From assembly GCA_002102555.1 (NCBI GenBank), contig MCFL01000003.1, positions 248,001-312,000 of the forward strand: 64,000 nucleotides of DNA, given 5' to 3'. A program made the translations under genes and the position numbers. How positions within the stretch are numbered: the stretch's first letter is position 1; the number at the start of each line of letters is the position of its first letter. The DNA is from Catenaria anguillulae PL171. Lineage: Eukaryota; Blastocladiomycota; Blastocladiomycetes; Blastocladiales; Catenariaceae. Positions 23,604 to 34,625 of the stretch are shown here, piece by piece. Under the pieces are notes generated by a model. The model did no database searches. It was given only the letters and a program-made list of their open reading frames with translations, and was not told the DNA's origin.

Positions 23604-24063
23604 TCCATAGCATTGCTGGTGGACTGTTCTTTTTGTTTCCCCGTCTGTGCATTTGCTTTCCGTTTCTGTTCCCCCTCCCCCTATTGTGTTGTTTTCGTTT
23701 TCCCCTTCTTTCCACTGCACCATCTTGCTCTTTCGACCTGTTCCTTTTCCGTTTTAGCTCTCTCGTCGTGCAGACGTGCACCCTGATCTCCACCTCATCC
23801 ACCCTTGCCGATTGATACATCATTTAGTTTGGATCCGTCGTCTCCTGTTTACGCTCCTTTGCTCGATTATGTTTGCACGTGAATGCACATTTCTGTCGCT
23901 ATGTGACGTGCGGTTTACGAAAAGAAAATTGAATCAAGTCTATTCATTGCGGATAACTGAGAAAAAACGAGTACACAGTGTGGGTTAATCGATGAAGCAA
24001 ACTGGGAAGTGTGCACACAAACACACGCACACACACACACACACGCAAGCTTTTGAATATTGC
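23604..24063. other. Convergent 3' region between RhoGAP and MRI1
   Basis: No gene is seen. The first half is a long CT-rich tract (about 23625-23820) and the right end holds a CA microsatellite. Confidence 0.4.
24013..24045. repeat. CA microsatellite
   Basis: A short run of CA units, slightly interrupted (AAACACACG in the middle), lies just downstream of the MRI1 stop codon. It is likely polymorphic and of no coding meaning. Confidence 0.85.
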
Positions 24064-25268
24064 TTATAGCGACGCCAAGAATGCAGGGATATCAAAGTGC
24101 GTTGCGCCAGGCGCCTTGGTAATTGCGCCGCGCTCAGTGATAATGACGTCAATGAGCTCGGCAGGAGTCACACTACACAGCAAAACAAACATCAAAGCGG
24201 TCAGAAGTTTTTCGTTGGCCAGGGTTCAAGGGTAAAGCAAAGCAAGTACTCGAATCCCGGGTTCCACACGTCCATGCCCTCGGGCGCAACCTGCACCGTG
24301 TCCAACCTGGTGGCTCCCTCCTCGGCCACAACCTTGCCCGTGACCCTGGTCAACTCGTGTGCGGGCCGCTGCTCAATCGGAATGGCGTCGCCATCGGGTG
24401 TGCTCGTGTCCAAAGTGGTCAATGGCGCCGCCACCATCATCTTGACGCCATGTGCCCTGGCGGCCAACGCCAGCTGGTACGTGCCAATCTTGTTGGCCGT
24501 GTCACCATTGCGTGCAATCCGGTCGGCACCCACAATGACGGCATGAACCGGGTTGCGGCGCATCAAGAAGCTGGCCATCGAATCGGTGATGAGCGTCGCA
24601 GGCATCTTTTCGTACGTGAGCTCGTACGCCGTGAGCCGCGCGCCCTGGTTGTACGGCCGTGTTTCGGTGCAGTACACGTGTGCGAGGTTGCCGCCCGTGT
24701 GGAGCGACCGAATGATGCCCAGGGCGGTCCCGTGACCCGCCGTGGCGAGCGACCCCGTGTTGCAGTGCGTCATCACCTTGACCTTGTCGTCGGCCGTGCG
24801 CACCTGTGCCAGCAGCCAGGCACGGCCGTGGTCGCCGATGGCATGGTTGTCCTTGAGATCCGCTGCAAAGTAGGTTTCTGCGCGCGAAATCACGGCGTGC
24901 TTGACCTGGTCGGCGGTCGAGGCGGGCTCAGCGGCCGCAGACTGTGCAGTGTCCCAGATCTTGTCGATGGCGTCAAACAGGTTGACGGCCGTAGGACGGG
25001 AAGTGCCGAGAAAGTCTAGCTGTTTCCGAAGCCAAGCAAGCAGGTCGGACGGCGGCTGTGTTGAAACGTCCGTGTTGTGCAAGACAACAGCGAGAATGAG
25101 GGCCGCAGTGACGCCAATGGCGGGAGCGCCACGGACTTTCATGAGCTTGATTTGCGCATGGGCTTCCTCCACGGTGGGCACATCCTCCCAGATGGATTCG
25201 TGCGGCAGGAGAAGCTGGTTGAGGAGCTGCAGCGAGCCGGGCTTGTAGCGGATTGCTTCGAGGGCCAT
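24064..25268 (-). CDS. MRI1: Methylthioribose-1-phosphate isomerase
   Basis: MRI1 turns methylthioribose-1-phosphate into methylthioribulose-1-phosphate in the methionine salvage pathway that recycles the by-product of polyamine synthesis. The family is homologous to eIF2B alpha subunits, but the catalytic set is here: THCNTGSLATAGHGTALGI with the active-site Cys, and GADRIARNGDTANKIGTY with the active-site Asp. MKVRGAPAIGVTAAL is the N-terminal marker. One intron (24173-24249) joins NPGF to DVTPAELIDVIITERGAITK, giving 375 residues, the usual size. The start MALEAIRYKPGSLQLLNQLLLP is the normal one. No frame break is seen. Confidence 0.95.
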
Positions 25269-25605
25269 TGTGAAGTGTTAGGAGTGTAGGATTCGTGTCA
25301 CAGCGGCGGTTTTTGACGTATTTGTGTGCATAGCAGATTAAAAATACGTTGAAAGAGCAAGCAAGGCGGTTGACTTTACCTTTGTTGACGAGCGATTGGA
25401 TGGGCCATCATGAGCACCAATGTCAAGCCAAGTGGCCATGTCTCACGGCCCCCCGATCGGTCGCGTTTGAATTGACACGTCGAGCCCACTTTCTCTTTTC
25501 ACAGGACAAGGACATGCTGCGATTACTATTGAGACGATCACCGTGACAGAAGCAGCAGAAAAGAGGAAACATCTATGCTTGGTGCCTACGAATCATGCAA
25601 CTCGC
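25269..25605. other. Region between the MRI1 start and the carotenoid oxygenase end
   Basis: No gene is seen in 337 bases. It holds the MRI1 promoter and the 3' flank of the carotenoid oxygenase, both on the minus strand. Confidence 0.4.
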
Positions 25606-27664
25606 TCAGCTTCTGCCCTCAATCCGCCGAACCTCATTCTCATTCTTGGGCAAGGGCGACTGGACAAAGATCCCATGAAACGCAAACGGCATGATCTGCC
25701 CAACCCCCAAACTCACCCTGGCGACCTCGCGGAAACTCTGCGCATCCAGCACAAGCACAAAGCTGCGCCTCGCCATTGTATCCAGCACGACACTCAACAC
25801 CACAGCATCGTCCTCGGTGCTCGCTCCTGGTCGCGGGACAACAACCGGCCCACCTGGAAGGCACCCTGACACCTGCCATTCCATCGATGCCCGATGCTGC
25901 ACGTTGATCTTGACCAGCGCGGTAGCGGCCATGCCTGGGGCAGTAACACGGACGCCGTAAATGTACTGATATGACGCCTTGCCTTGAAAGTTCGGGTTGG
26001 TGACGGGCAGTTCAATGCCTGGGCCACTGCGCACGTCATAGCGCACAAGTGGGATCGGTTTGCGGCCGCTTTCCGTGCGCGGACGCGAGCCACCTATTGC
26101 TGTTGCTGCAGCGTCTTGGTTCGGGGAAGCAAGCTCAGTCTTGGGGGGCCCGTGGTGTTGGATGTCAACACGCTTGGGCTTCGTGTTGGCGGAATCACGG
26201 CAATCGTTGGCGCTTCTTGAGCCGTCGGCTCTGGGTTCTGTTTGGCCTTCTGTTTCCTCTTCCTCCACCATTTCCCACGGCCACTCTTTTCTTGTTCCCC
26301 GATGGACCCAATCCCTGCGACTCCGACACTGCCAAGACTTGGCTCAGTGTGTATCTCCTCACATACGGCACCCCATCAAACTCGGTTGTTGTCGGCGCAC
26401 TCACCGCCACTGGCGACCGAGAAGCACACACGTCCACCACAATGTCCACATCGCTCCACTCGGTGTCTGTATCGACTGCCATATCGAACGCATTCACCAC
26501 ATGCACGAAATGCATTGGTTCGCCTCGGTACGTCGCCATGTGCTTTTTCGACTTGCGGTCGACAATGTAAAAGTAGGTCGGGCCAGTCACGTCCCAAGCC
26601 AAATCGGTTCCAAACTTTGCCCACCGCGTCGGGCACACAATGAGAACGAGATAATTGGTGGTGGTGACGACTTGCGGAAGGAACAATGGCTGTGAGCCTC
26701 GCACGTCGAGTGCGCACACGAGATCGCCACCACGAGGGTGGGTTGAGGATTCCGTAAAGAGTTGAAGATGATACTTGTCATGAAGCTGACTCGCACGTTG
26801 CAGCACATGACAGAGTCCTCCCCAGCGCCATTTGGGTACGTGCGTGGACGGATCCAAAAGTACCAGACAGGTGCGGGTTCCAGGTGCTGTGAGTCGGAGT
26901 CTGGGATGACGTGGGGGGCGGAGGGTGGTCGCATCAATGATTTGGAACAGGCCAGTGTCGGTTTTTAATGCGAGCATATCGGTGGATGTGAGTGGTTGCT
27001 TATGCTTTTTGGACTGAGATTCGGCGTAGACAGTCAGGGTCAAGGCAGTCTTGTAGGCCAGCTTATGCGTGACGGTTGGTTTCCTTCGCAACAAACGATA
27101 AAATAGTGCTATCATGGATGACACATGTAATGGCAACGTCCAGAATGAAAGCTCGTGTGAGACACTCTGCATACATTGCTTTGGCGGCGTCTGTGAGATA
27201 TTCGTCGCGAGTTGGCGACATTCGTATTGCGCTGACCCACTTTCCGCGAATTCCACTTTTTGCAATAGGATCGAAGTCGAATCAAGTTGTGCGCTGAAGG
27301 ATGCCATTGGTTTCCCATTCTTTACGCCCAGTGATGTCGCCTCAAGGTCGTTGACAACGGGACCACACCTGTCTTGCGTCGTCAGTGGAGATTATTGGGA
27401 CTGCACGCGGAGAAAGTACACATACAGATACAGGGACCCTCGAAGCCACTCTGGAATGGAGCCCGAGGTCACCATTACAATCGATTTCTCAAGTGCAAGC
27501 GGTGGTGAGCACCCGAGCAAGTATCCTTCCGTAAACGCTGTACCCAAAGGTGCTGTAAATTGGCTGTCATTCACTACCGGAACAGTGGAAAAACGACCAG
27601 ACTGCGCCGGTGAAGGTGCGTGATCGCGATGACTGGTGCGACGGGACAAGCTACCAGCAAGCAC
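25606..27664 (-). CDS. Carotenoid oxygenase (RPE65/BCO family), with frame breaks
   Basis: These iron(II) enzymes cleave carotenoids; fungal and animal members of this branch make retinal from beta-carotene. Family marks in order are: SIPEWLRGSLYL before an intron at 27369-27425, CGPVVNDLEATSLGV after it, TDTGLFQIIDATTLR, APHVIPDSD, TTTNYLVLIVCP, HFVHVVNAFD (third metal His region), ELPVTNPNFQGKASYQYIYG, EDDAVVLSVVLD, SFVLVLDAQSFREVARV and MPFAFHGIF (last metal His). About 60 residues of low complexity (Glu/Arg/Ser) are inserted between YVRRYTLSQ and the C-terminal part. The frame slips near 26240, 26700 and 26900, and less clearly elsewhere. No in-frame ATG was found before SIPEWLRG, so the first exon lies upstream, perhaps in the disordered stretch at 27827-28870. 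Substrate and cleavage site cannot be read from sequence alone. Confidence 0.82.
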
Positions 27665-27826
27665 ATTGGGAGGGCCGCCACTGCTGCGCCATTCAAGCGC
27701 GCCTGTGCCATGGCTGCTGTCAGTTTCAATTCGCCCGCCGGCCCATTCATGCTCTTGATTACGTTCCCCCCGTTCCCACTGGACGATAGCGAGCGGTCAA
27801 ATGTGGATACTGGACGGTAGGATCGG

Positions 27827-28870
27827 TCAAGTGACGACGTGCGAGCCGAGGAGCCTGTGCGGATGACAATGACCGGTCAAGCGTCGAGGACGAGCCAAGA
27901 GCGCCAAGTCGCTGTAGATTCCAGGCAATGTCGGAAGTCCCAAGAGTTCACTGCGCACAATGCCATGTTGGACTGTGATCTTTGCCTTTTGGCCTGCATT
28001 CATGTTCGGCCCCGATTGGAACTTGATGACTGTGCCAGTACGCCCCAGGCACGGGATTGCAGGGTGCCAGAGCGGTGGGATAAACCCGGGTTCTTTCGGA
28101 GGTGGTAGTGTAACGAGTGCAAATCTAGATGTCGAGTCTGACGATACCGTGGGCATTGGCTTTTCATCATTTCGGAGCGACGGGAAGCGCATTTCTGGGA
28201 ACAGAGACGGGCGGCGAAGCGCGGAAAAAAGCGAGACAATGGATCCTTTAGCTGGCTGCTGTGAGTCGGGAATCAAGAGAGTAACTGGAACAGCTGGTGG
28301 CACTTCGAATGATGCCACTGTCTCAGGCTCGGAAACCACTTGCGGTGGTGCCCCTACCGGCGCCTGAGCATCATCATCGTGAGATTCTGAGGGCGAGGGC
28401 TCGATATCAATGTTGTCAACGAAAACGACAACGTCTGCTGGGGTTGACTGATTTGCAGGTTCACCAACTGTCGGAGGTTTAGTGCCTGCAGATTCTGACG
28501 GTGTGTCATCTCTCGCAAGTTGTGGTGGTGATACTTCAAGTTTACCAATGCTATCCCCCTGGACACCTTGCTGGCTCTGCAGCCGAGCAGAATCTGGCTG
28601 CACCTCCACCTTGGCGACGACAGCCGAGCGAAAGCCAACAGAGTTGGTCAGTGTTGTTTCCAGTGAAGGTACATTGTCCGCTTTTGTATCGAGTCCCTCT
28701 TGCTGACTCGTTGCACTTGTAAACGATTGTTGCGACACTGCTGCCGTGTCTTCCTTCTCTACGAGGCGGCGAGGGTTGCCCGCCGAGACTTTTCCCTGCC
28801 ACTCGGCGGGAGGCTTGGTATACTCGGTGGTGTTGGAACCGGGGATTGTCACTGGTCGTATTGAATCCAT
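27827..28870 (-). CDS. Disordered Pro/Ser/Glu-rich protein, possibly the N-terminal arm of the carotenoid oxygenase gene
   Basis: From ATG 28870 the frame is open for 347 codons. The sequence is rich in Pro, Ser, Glu, Asp and Val, with no membrane helix or known domain. The last third (EPGFIPPLWHPAIPCLGRTG and AKITVQHGIVRSELLGLP) is more structured. The stop at 27827 may not be the true end: two other frames go on with similar strings (SSTLDRSLSS near 27880 and STFDRSLSSSGNGGN near 27790), as if one-base slips had split a longer reading frame that leads toward the oxygenase at 27664. Whether this is one gene or two is open. It shares its upstream region with the WD40 gene. Confidence 0.5.
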   Translation of the reverse strand: MDSIRPVTIPGSNTTEYTKPPAEWQGKVSAGNPRRLVEKEDTAAVSQQSFTSATSQQEGLDTKADNVPSLETTLTNSVGFRSAVVAKVEVQPDSARLQSQQGVQGDSIGKLEVSPPQLARDDTPSESAGTKPPTVGEPANQSTPADVVVFVDNIDIEPSPSESHDDDAQAPVGAPPQVVSEPETVASFEVPPAVPVTLLIPDSQQPAKGSIVSLFSALRRPSLFPEMRFPSLRNDEKPMPTVSSDSTSRFALVTLPPPKEPGFIPPLWHPAIPCLGRTGTVIKFQSGPNMNAGQKAKITVQHGIVRSELLGLPTLPGIYSDLALLARPRRLTGHCHPHRLLGSHVVT

Positions 28871-29263
28871 TGCGTTCTGTCGTCAGTCATACACAAGTGG
28901 AGTCAAGTTCATGTTGCAAGATCACGATGTCACTATGGGTGAGCCCATGATTGATCAAGTGGTCAGTTGTACAGCCTATGAACAAGATGGAGGTATGTAT
29001 TTGCTTGTGAAAGAGTCGTCCTCCGCAGGATACAGCATAGGGGCCGCCGGAGTCAGCCAGGAGCACTTTGCTCAATCTCACGCGCCTCTGGACGATGATC
29101 AGACAACCAGTCACGTGGACCCATCACATACTGTTCAGTTACATTACAGTGTGGACCCAGCGCAAGGCGTTGGGCGCTGGGAGGTGGCCAACGGACGATG
29201 GCCAACGATGAACGACGCTCAGCTCAAGGCCACGTCCAGTGAGTCAACAACACAGACCAAGCC
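28871..29263. promoter_or_regulatory. Divergent region between the disordered protein and the WD40 gene
   Basis: The 393 bases lie between two divergent start codons. One plus-strand frame is open across it and ends at 29300, but its sequence shows no conserved pattern. I treat it as promoter and leader. Confidence 0.35.
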
Positions 29264-32161
29264 ATGGACAGACAGACGGGTGCATACCGTGCAACCATGA
29301 AGGAACAACCGCTTCCCGCTGACCAGTTACGAACCCGTGGCATGAAGTTTGACGCCCATGGACGCCGTACAGAGGCCGAAAGTCACGCTTCGGCCGCCCT
29401 TAAACCGACAGATAACCGTGACGGGCGCAAGCGACCCGCTGACCAGGCCGACCAGGACACCCGTGGGCGCTCTCATTACCAACAATCCGGAACAACAATC
29501 GAATACAATCCTAGCTTGGTCAAGCGTCAACGTCGCGAATCACCCCGGCCAGCGGACGATCGCGATTTCTCCAATAGCCTCTCAAGTGCGGACTTGAGCG
29601 CTGGTCAGAGTACTCGCAGTGGGCATGGGAATGGTGGTCGACATGGAGGCGAACGAGAATGGAGGTCACCTACCCGTACGGCGTATCGTGGTGGCCGTGG
29701 CGGTGGTGTTGGTCGGACGGATGCTGGTTCTCGTTATCAGCTTCCGCCAGCTCCGCGCGATCAGGGTCGGAACCGGGACAGCCGACCAGAACGGAACGGC
29801 TACCAAGGACTTCAACATCACCCACCCCAACGAGAGCAGAGCAACAAGACTGACCAAACTTGGCAGTTTTCCAATTCAAACCCTCCACCGCCTCCTCGAG
29901 TCAATTCTTTCGCCTCAGCAGCTACTGGCCCATCTTCATCCGCCCCACGCATCGACCCACAAAAACTCCCGCTTCCGCCACTACCCAATCGCCCCTCGCA
30001 TGGTCCATCTGGCTCAGCGGCAGCTCCTTTACCGCCAAAGCCCACCGAAACTACCGCTCCCCCGATTGTCTCTCGCCCGGTCCGCAGCACATCGGCTTCA
30101 TCAGCATCGTACACGATTCTCTCTGATTCGGATGATGACGATGTCGGCCATAGTGCGACTCGCGTGACCAACCGATCGTCGTCCTCGCTCTTCAACGGCG
30201 ATGATGATGACAATTCGACTCCAAGGGTCGAGCTACAATACAACCATACTCGCTTGTCCGCATCAAGCGCAGCCACCCGTACACAATTCAACCGCCGCGC
30301 CTCACCCGCTTCTGGCTCTGCTGTCGCTCCACCACCAGCACCACCTACTCGATCATGGGGTTCTGCGTCAAGCGAAGCACCTCCTCCTCCGACATCCGCA
30401 CGAACTCGTGCGCCGTCGTCATCGTCCACAGCGGGCGCAGCAGCAAGTCGCGGTGCATTGTCGATCGCCTTTCCTGAAATCAACTACTCTGCTTACCCGG
30501 CCGCGTCAGACGCTGGATCGGCTACAGCCCCGCGCACGCGCCGTGCATCCATCGACGAGGACAATGACCCAGACGCGCAACGGATGGCCGCCATGTCGGC
30601 GCAGCATCAGCGTTATCTCGATCTCGTTGCCAAACTTGACGAGCTCGACGATCAGTCGTCCGATTTGGACAAGCAGATATCGGCCTTGCTTGCTGCCAGG
30701 AAGGAGGTTGATGCAAAGCGCACTGACTTACTGCAGCGGTTACGGACCGCACTCGACGATGACCCTATTACAACCGCAGCCACGGCAGAAGAGCCCGCCC
30801 TGCAAAGTGCCGCTGGCACCCCGCCCGTGATCCCACGCCAAGCCGCCGCCGCAAGCTCGTCGTCGGCATCTCGGCCCGGACCGCCCTCGACTCGCATTGG
30901 CTCGGCTTCTTCAGGCGCCAGCACGGCCCCCTCACCGTTGACGGTGGCACGGACGGCCATGGCTGAAAAGATTACAACACGGAAACCGCGCGCGCTCGCC
31001 TTCCATCCTCAAAGTGAAAGCGATCTTGTAGCGGCCGCGTTCATGGTACGTTTCTTGTTTGTATCGTCCCGTCAACATTGTTAATTGGGTTGACAATCTC
31101 ATCACAACCTATGCATCTTTATGATCCAGGATGGCGGAGTTCGCTTCTTTGACACTTCCCGCCGCTCCTGCACCCTGCTGAACTATTGCCCAATCGCATC
31201 CACCGACCCGGCCAACCCAGGTAAGCCCGATTCTTCCCCACGCATCGACGCCATGCGCTTTGTGGGTGATAAGCATCTCGTGTCCGTTCACTTGAAAAAG
31301 AATGAAGACGGCCCACAAATGAGTATGATCACGGTCGACCGGCAACCCAATGGTAACCGCGCGCTCTCGACCAAGCACCATCTTTTGGGCATCTCGCTGT
31401 ACGATCGCGAGACTTCGGCCATCGCATCAGACCGCGATCCGGCTACGTACCGGTTTGCCACGGCGGGCAAGAGGGAATCGGATGGGTGGCGCGTGCACTT
31501 GTGGTCTCTGCGCCAGCCCGTTGAAGTGCCGGATGACGACGGCAAGTATCCGCACGTGCTGCGCCCAAAGGACCATTTCACAGTGCATCCGATGCCTGCG
31601 ACGCATACGTCGCTGATTCATTCCATGATCTTGAACGACAACAACTTGCTCACGTCTGGGTACGATGGGCGTCTTCATTGGATTGACGTGACGGTGCAGC
31701 AGCCAAAGTGGAAGACGCAGCTCAAGGGCAAGAAGGTGACGCAAATCCTCAGCTCGCCGACCGACCCGCACTTACTGTACGTGGCGTGTGCCGACTCGAG
31801 CGCCCAGTTTCGCGCCATTGACCTGCGTCTCGTTGGATCCAACGCCGAGCCCGTTCCTCAGGTACAGTTTGGATTTGATTTGGGCGACAACAACTTGAGT
31901 TCGACGCTCGTGTCTGCTGTGGATCCGCACACGGGGATGCATTTTGTGTGCGGGTCGCCATTGTCGGATCAAAAAGGCACCGTGCTCAGCTGGGATATGC
32001 GGTTCATTTCCAACCGTTCCAAGGTCACTTACTATGAACCGACACAAGAAATGCAGTTGGGCCATTCGGGAAGGGTCGAGGTGGTGCAGTTTTCGCCCCA
32101 TTCGCATTCGATGGCGACTTTGGGTGTCGATTACAGGCTGGGGCTGCATACGCTTACTTGA
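29264..32161 (+). CDS. WD40-repeat protein with a long disordered N-terminus
   Basis: Two exons split by an intron at 31046-31129 give 937 residues. Residues 1 to about 440 are disordered: Arg/Gly-rich boxes (RGGRGGGVGR), Pro runs, Ser/Asp-rich acidic patches. A coiled coil follows (about 450-500; YLDLVAKLDELDDQSSDLDK, then LLAARKEVDAKRTDLLQRL). From about residue 575 a beta-propeller starts: RKPRALAFHPQ, then VRFFDTSRR, SLIHSMILNDNNLLTSGYDG, HLLYVACADSSAQFRAIDLR, and a last blade GHSGRVEVVQFSPHSHSMAT. The RGG boxes suggest RNA binding; the coil plus propeller layout is shared by several ubiquitin-ligase and chromatin proteins. I cannot assign a family. ATG 29264 is the first in frame; a second at 29297 (MKEQPLP) is as good. 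The frame is clean. Confidence 0.8.
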
Positions 32162-32377
32162 TTTCCCAAGGCATAGTATATGACGATTATTAGATGTAAA
32201 CTATTGGCTCTGGGACGGGTGAATACACGTGTATATTCCAGTTGGGAACAGGTCTCAAGAACTCTTTGTAGTTTACAAGGACAACGATGAACAGGGAAAG
32301 GAAAAACACAAGGAACGAAACCACAACAACAGAGAAAATACAAAACACCATCTCAACAACAACAAAGTCACAACCAC

Positions 32378-33973
32378 TTACTCGACATACTCATCGCCAT
32401 CCTTGTCATCCAAGGTCATATCCTCCAACAACTCGCCCAAATCAATTTCGGGGAAGTCCTCCTCCACATCCTCGTCCATGTCCATATCGCCAGCCGAGGC
32501 AGCCTGCTGTGCCAACGCCAACTGCTTGGCCTCGTACTCTGGGTCCTTGTACAAATCGACGGCGGCACGCAACTCGGGGTCCTCCTCCAAATCGCGCAAA
32601 AACTGCTCGTAATCCGCATCTGCCTTGTCCTGCTGGCCCTTCTTGGGCTCCAAATCCGACTCTGCGGCCTTGTTGAGCGACTTGAGCTTCCAAGCACGCG
32701 CCTTTTGGACCCTGCGGCGTGCCGGGTACGCCTTGCGCACCAGCACCACGTCGGGTGTGCCGTTGCGGCCCGCACGCACGAGCTCGTCCCAGTCGTCCGA
32801 GTTAAAGTTGACATTGGTCAAGTCGTAGCCCATGACGGCATCGCCAACGTGCAGCACGTTGCCCAAGTGCGTGCGTGCCCAAAACACAGAGTCGTCCGAG
32901 CACCGGCCTACTTGCACATCGGCCAGGGCATACTTGCCCCGCACAAGACCGGACGGCTCAACGTCAATCACATAGTACTCGGTCAAGTGGCGCGCATTGC
33001 CCAGGGCATTGAACGGCGTGCGCCAGAATTGCGCGGCCGAAATTTCGTGCGCTTGCAGTGAGTTTGGATCCATGACCGTGAGTGTGTTGGCGACACGCGT
33101 GCAGAGCACCAGCTGGCCCATGCCACCCATGGATTTGGCAAGTTTGGGCGGAAGCACAATCAAATCGTCCTTGCAAATGGGCACGAGCTCGACAGAGTAC
33201 GAGTAGCGCGAGTTGGCCGTGGACGTGTGAATGTCGGTGGAAATCAACTGCTCGGACCACTTTGAGCGTGTCGGGACAACGGCATTCAAAAACTCGGCAA
33301 ATCGGATGGCGTGCGACCGCTGGGCGAAAAAGAAGTCCAAGCCCTCGCGCGTCTCCTTGATGTTGATGGTGTCCTTTTGCATGTTGTGCTTGAGAATCAA
33401 CTGCTCCAAGTACAAGAAGGTGCGCTTGTGCGGCACCTTTTGGCGCACCTGCACCGACGCCCGCCACGAGTTTTCCGCCATGACGCGCGCACATGCCTCG
33501 CACTGCTGGCCGGCAACCACATACTCGACAATAAACACTTGCTGCAAGATGGTGTTGGCAAACACCTCCTTTTGGATCGTCAGCTTGATCTTGAGCCGCT
33601 TGCTGTGCGGTTCCGTCCAAATAAACCCGGCGTCCACAAGGCGCACCTTGGACAGGCCGCGCAGGCGCTTGACGAGCAGGGCAAGCAGCTCGCGCGACTC
33701 GAGGTCGGCCGCCACCCAAACATTGGGCGGCTGCAAGTACCGCTCGCAGTTTTTGCAAAAGTGGACCGTCGATTGCTTGGGAATGCCCTCGGTGATGTCG
33801 ACCGTGTGCGAGATGCAAGCAACGCACATGGCCGCCGGGTTGGGCGGGATCGGGACACCACATTGGCAACACAAGATGGTTTGTTGCGGTTGCGATTGCA
33901 CAGACGATTGCGGGTCAAAGGCGACCATGCCCGTGGCAGAGTGCATGTGCGGGTTTTGCGAGTTGAAATCCAT
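32378..33973 (-). CDS. NMD3: 60S ribosomal subunit export adapter NMD3
   Basis: NMD3 binds the nearly mature 60S subunit and carries it out of the nucleus through Crm1. A single exon of 531 residues covers the whole protein. The N-terminal zinc ribbons are visible as CCQCG...CVAC and CKNCERY (about residues 35-78), later C-x-x-C in QQCEACARV. HNMQKDTINIKETREGLDFF and ISTDIHTSTANSRYSYSVEL are the family core. The C-terminus is acidic (DMDMDEDVEEDFPEIDLGEL) and Leu-rich, fitting the export signals. The start MDFNSQNPHMHSATG is the only good one. The gene is intact. About 140 bases upstream two tandem CTTACGTCG elements lie in its promoter. Confidence 0.96.
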   Translation of the reverse strand: MDFNSQNPHMHSATGMVAFDPQSSVQSQPQQTILCCQCGVPIPPNPAAMCVACISHTVDITEGIPKQSTVHFCKNCERYLQPPNVWVAADLESRELLALLVKRLRGLSKVRLVDAGFIWTEPHSKRLKIKLTIQKEVFANTILQQVFIVEYVVAGQQCEACARVMAENSWRASVQVRQKVPHKRTFLYLEQLILKHNMQKDTINIKETREGLDFFFAQRSHAIRFAEFLNAVVPTRSKWSEQLISTDIHTSTANSRYSYSVELVPICKDDLIVLPPKLAKSMGGMGQLVLCTRVANTLTVMDPNSLQAHEISAAQFWRTPFNALGNARHLTEYYVIDVEPSGLVRGKYALADVQVGRCSDDSVFWARTHLGNVLHVGDAVMGYDLTNVNFNSDDWDELVRAGRNGTPDVVLVRKAYPARRRVQKARAWKLKSLNKAAESDLEPKKGQQDKADADYEQFLRDLEEDPELRAAVDLYKDPEYEAKQLALAQQAASAGDMDMDEDVEEDFPEIDLGELLEDMTLDDKDGDEYVE

Positions 33974-34625
33974 GGTGATTTGGTGTGCGTGGTAGTGTTC
34001 GGTTACGTTGGGTGAAATGGGCTGGAGATGGCACGCAAGATGGAACGGCGGGACCGAAGACGTTATGAGGCGATGGTTGTCGGGTTGCGTGGGCTAATTC
34101 TTGACTTGGGGCCACTTACGTCGCTTACGTCGCTCCGTAAAGCCCCTGGCTGGTTGGATTGACGTGGAGCACGACGATGACAAAGCCAACGCGACTTGGC
34201 TCATTGCATTTTCATCATGAGCGCTCACGTGACCGGTCACTGCGATTTTTCCTGAGTCTCACGATGGAATCGTGCCCAATCAGTGCAAGAAAAGTTGCAA
34301 GCCGAATGAGAGTGGATTTCAAAAATTGAATAACGATATGGCCAAAGACATAAACAGGGACATGATGGGAAAACATCATGTTGGTTGGGGAGAGTGGAAC
34401 AAGAATGCCAGGAGTCACCAAAACAATGGGACAATAAATGAACGAAGGAAAGCACACGAAAAAAAGACAAAAAGGACAGAAACAACATCAAGGATAAACA
34501 ATGACAGTAACGGGAACAAGCAAAGGAATGAAGAATGGAATGTGACTGGGAATAGCACACACAAAGGCATATAAATGCAAACAAAACGATTGAAAGCGAC
34601 TTGCAAAAGAGGAGAAAAGAAGCAA
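33974..34625. other. Region between the NMD3 start and the BTB gene end
   Basis: No gene is seen in 652 bases. Near 33974-34200 lies the NMD3 promoter. The rest is AT-rich (about 34290-34600, rich in AAC/AAG strings) and probably 3' flank of the BTB gene. Confidence 0.4.
34115..34132. promoter_or_regulatory. Tandem CTTACGTCG elements upstream of NMD3
   Basis: Two perfect copies of CTTACGTCG lie back to back. TTACGTC is close to the CRE/ATF core bound by bZIP factors. Distance to the NMD3 start codon is about 140 bases. A similar TTACGTAACGTAACGTCA lies upstream of NOG2. Confidence 0.45.
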
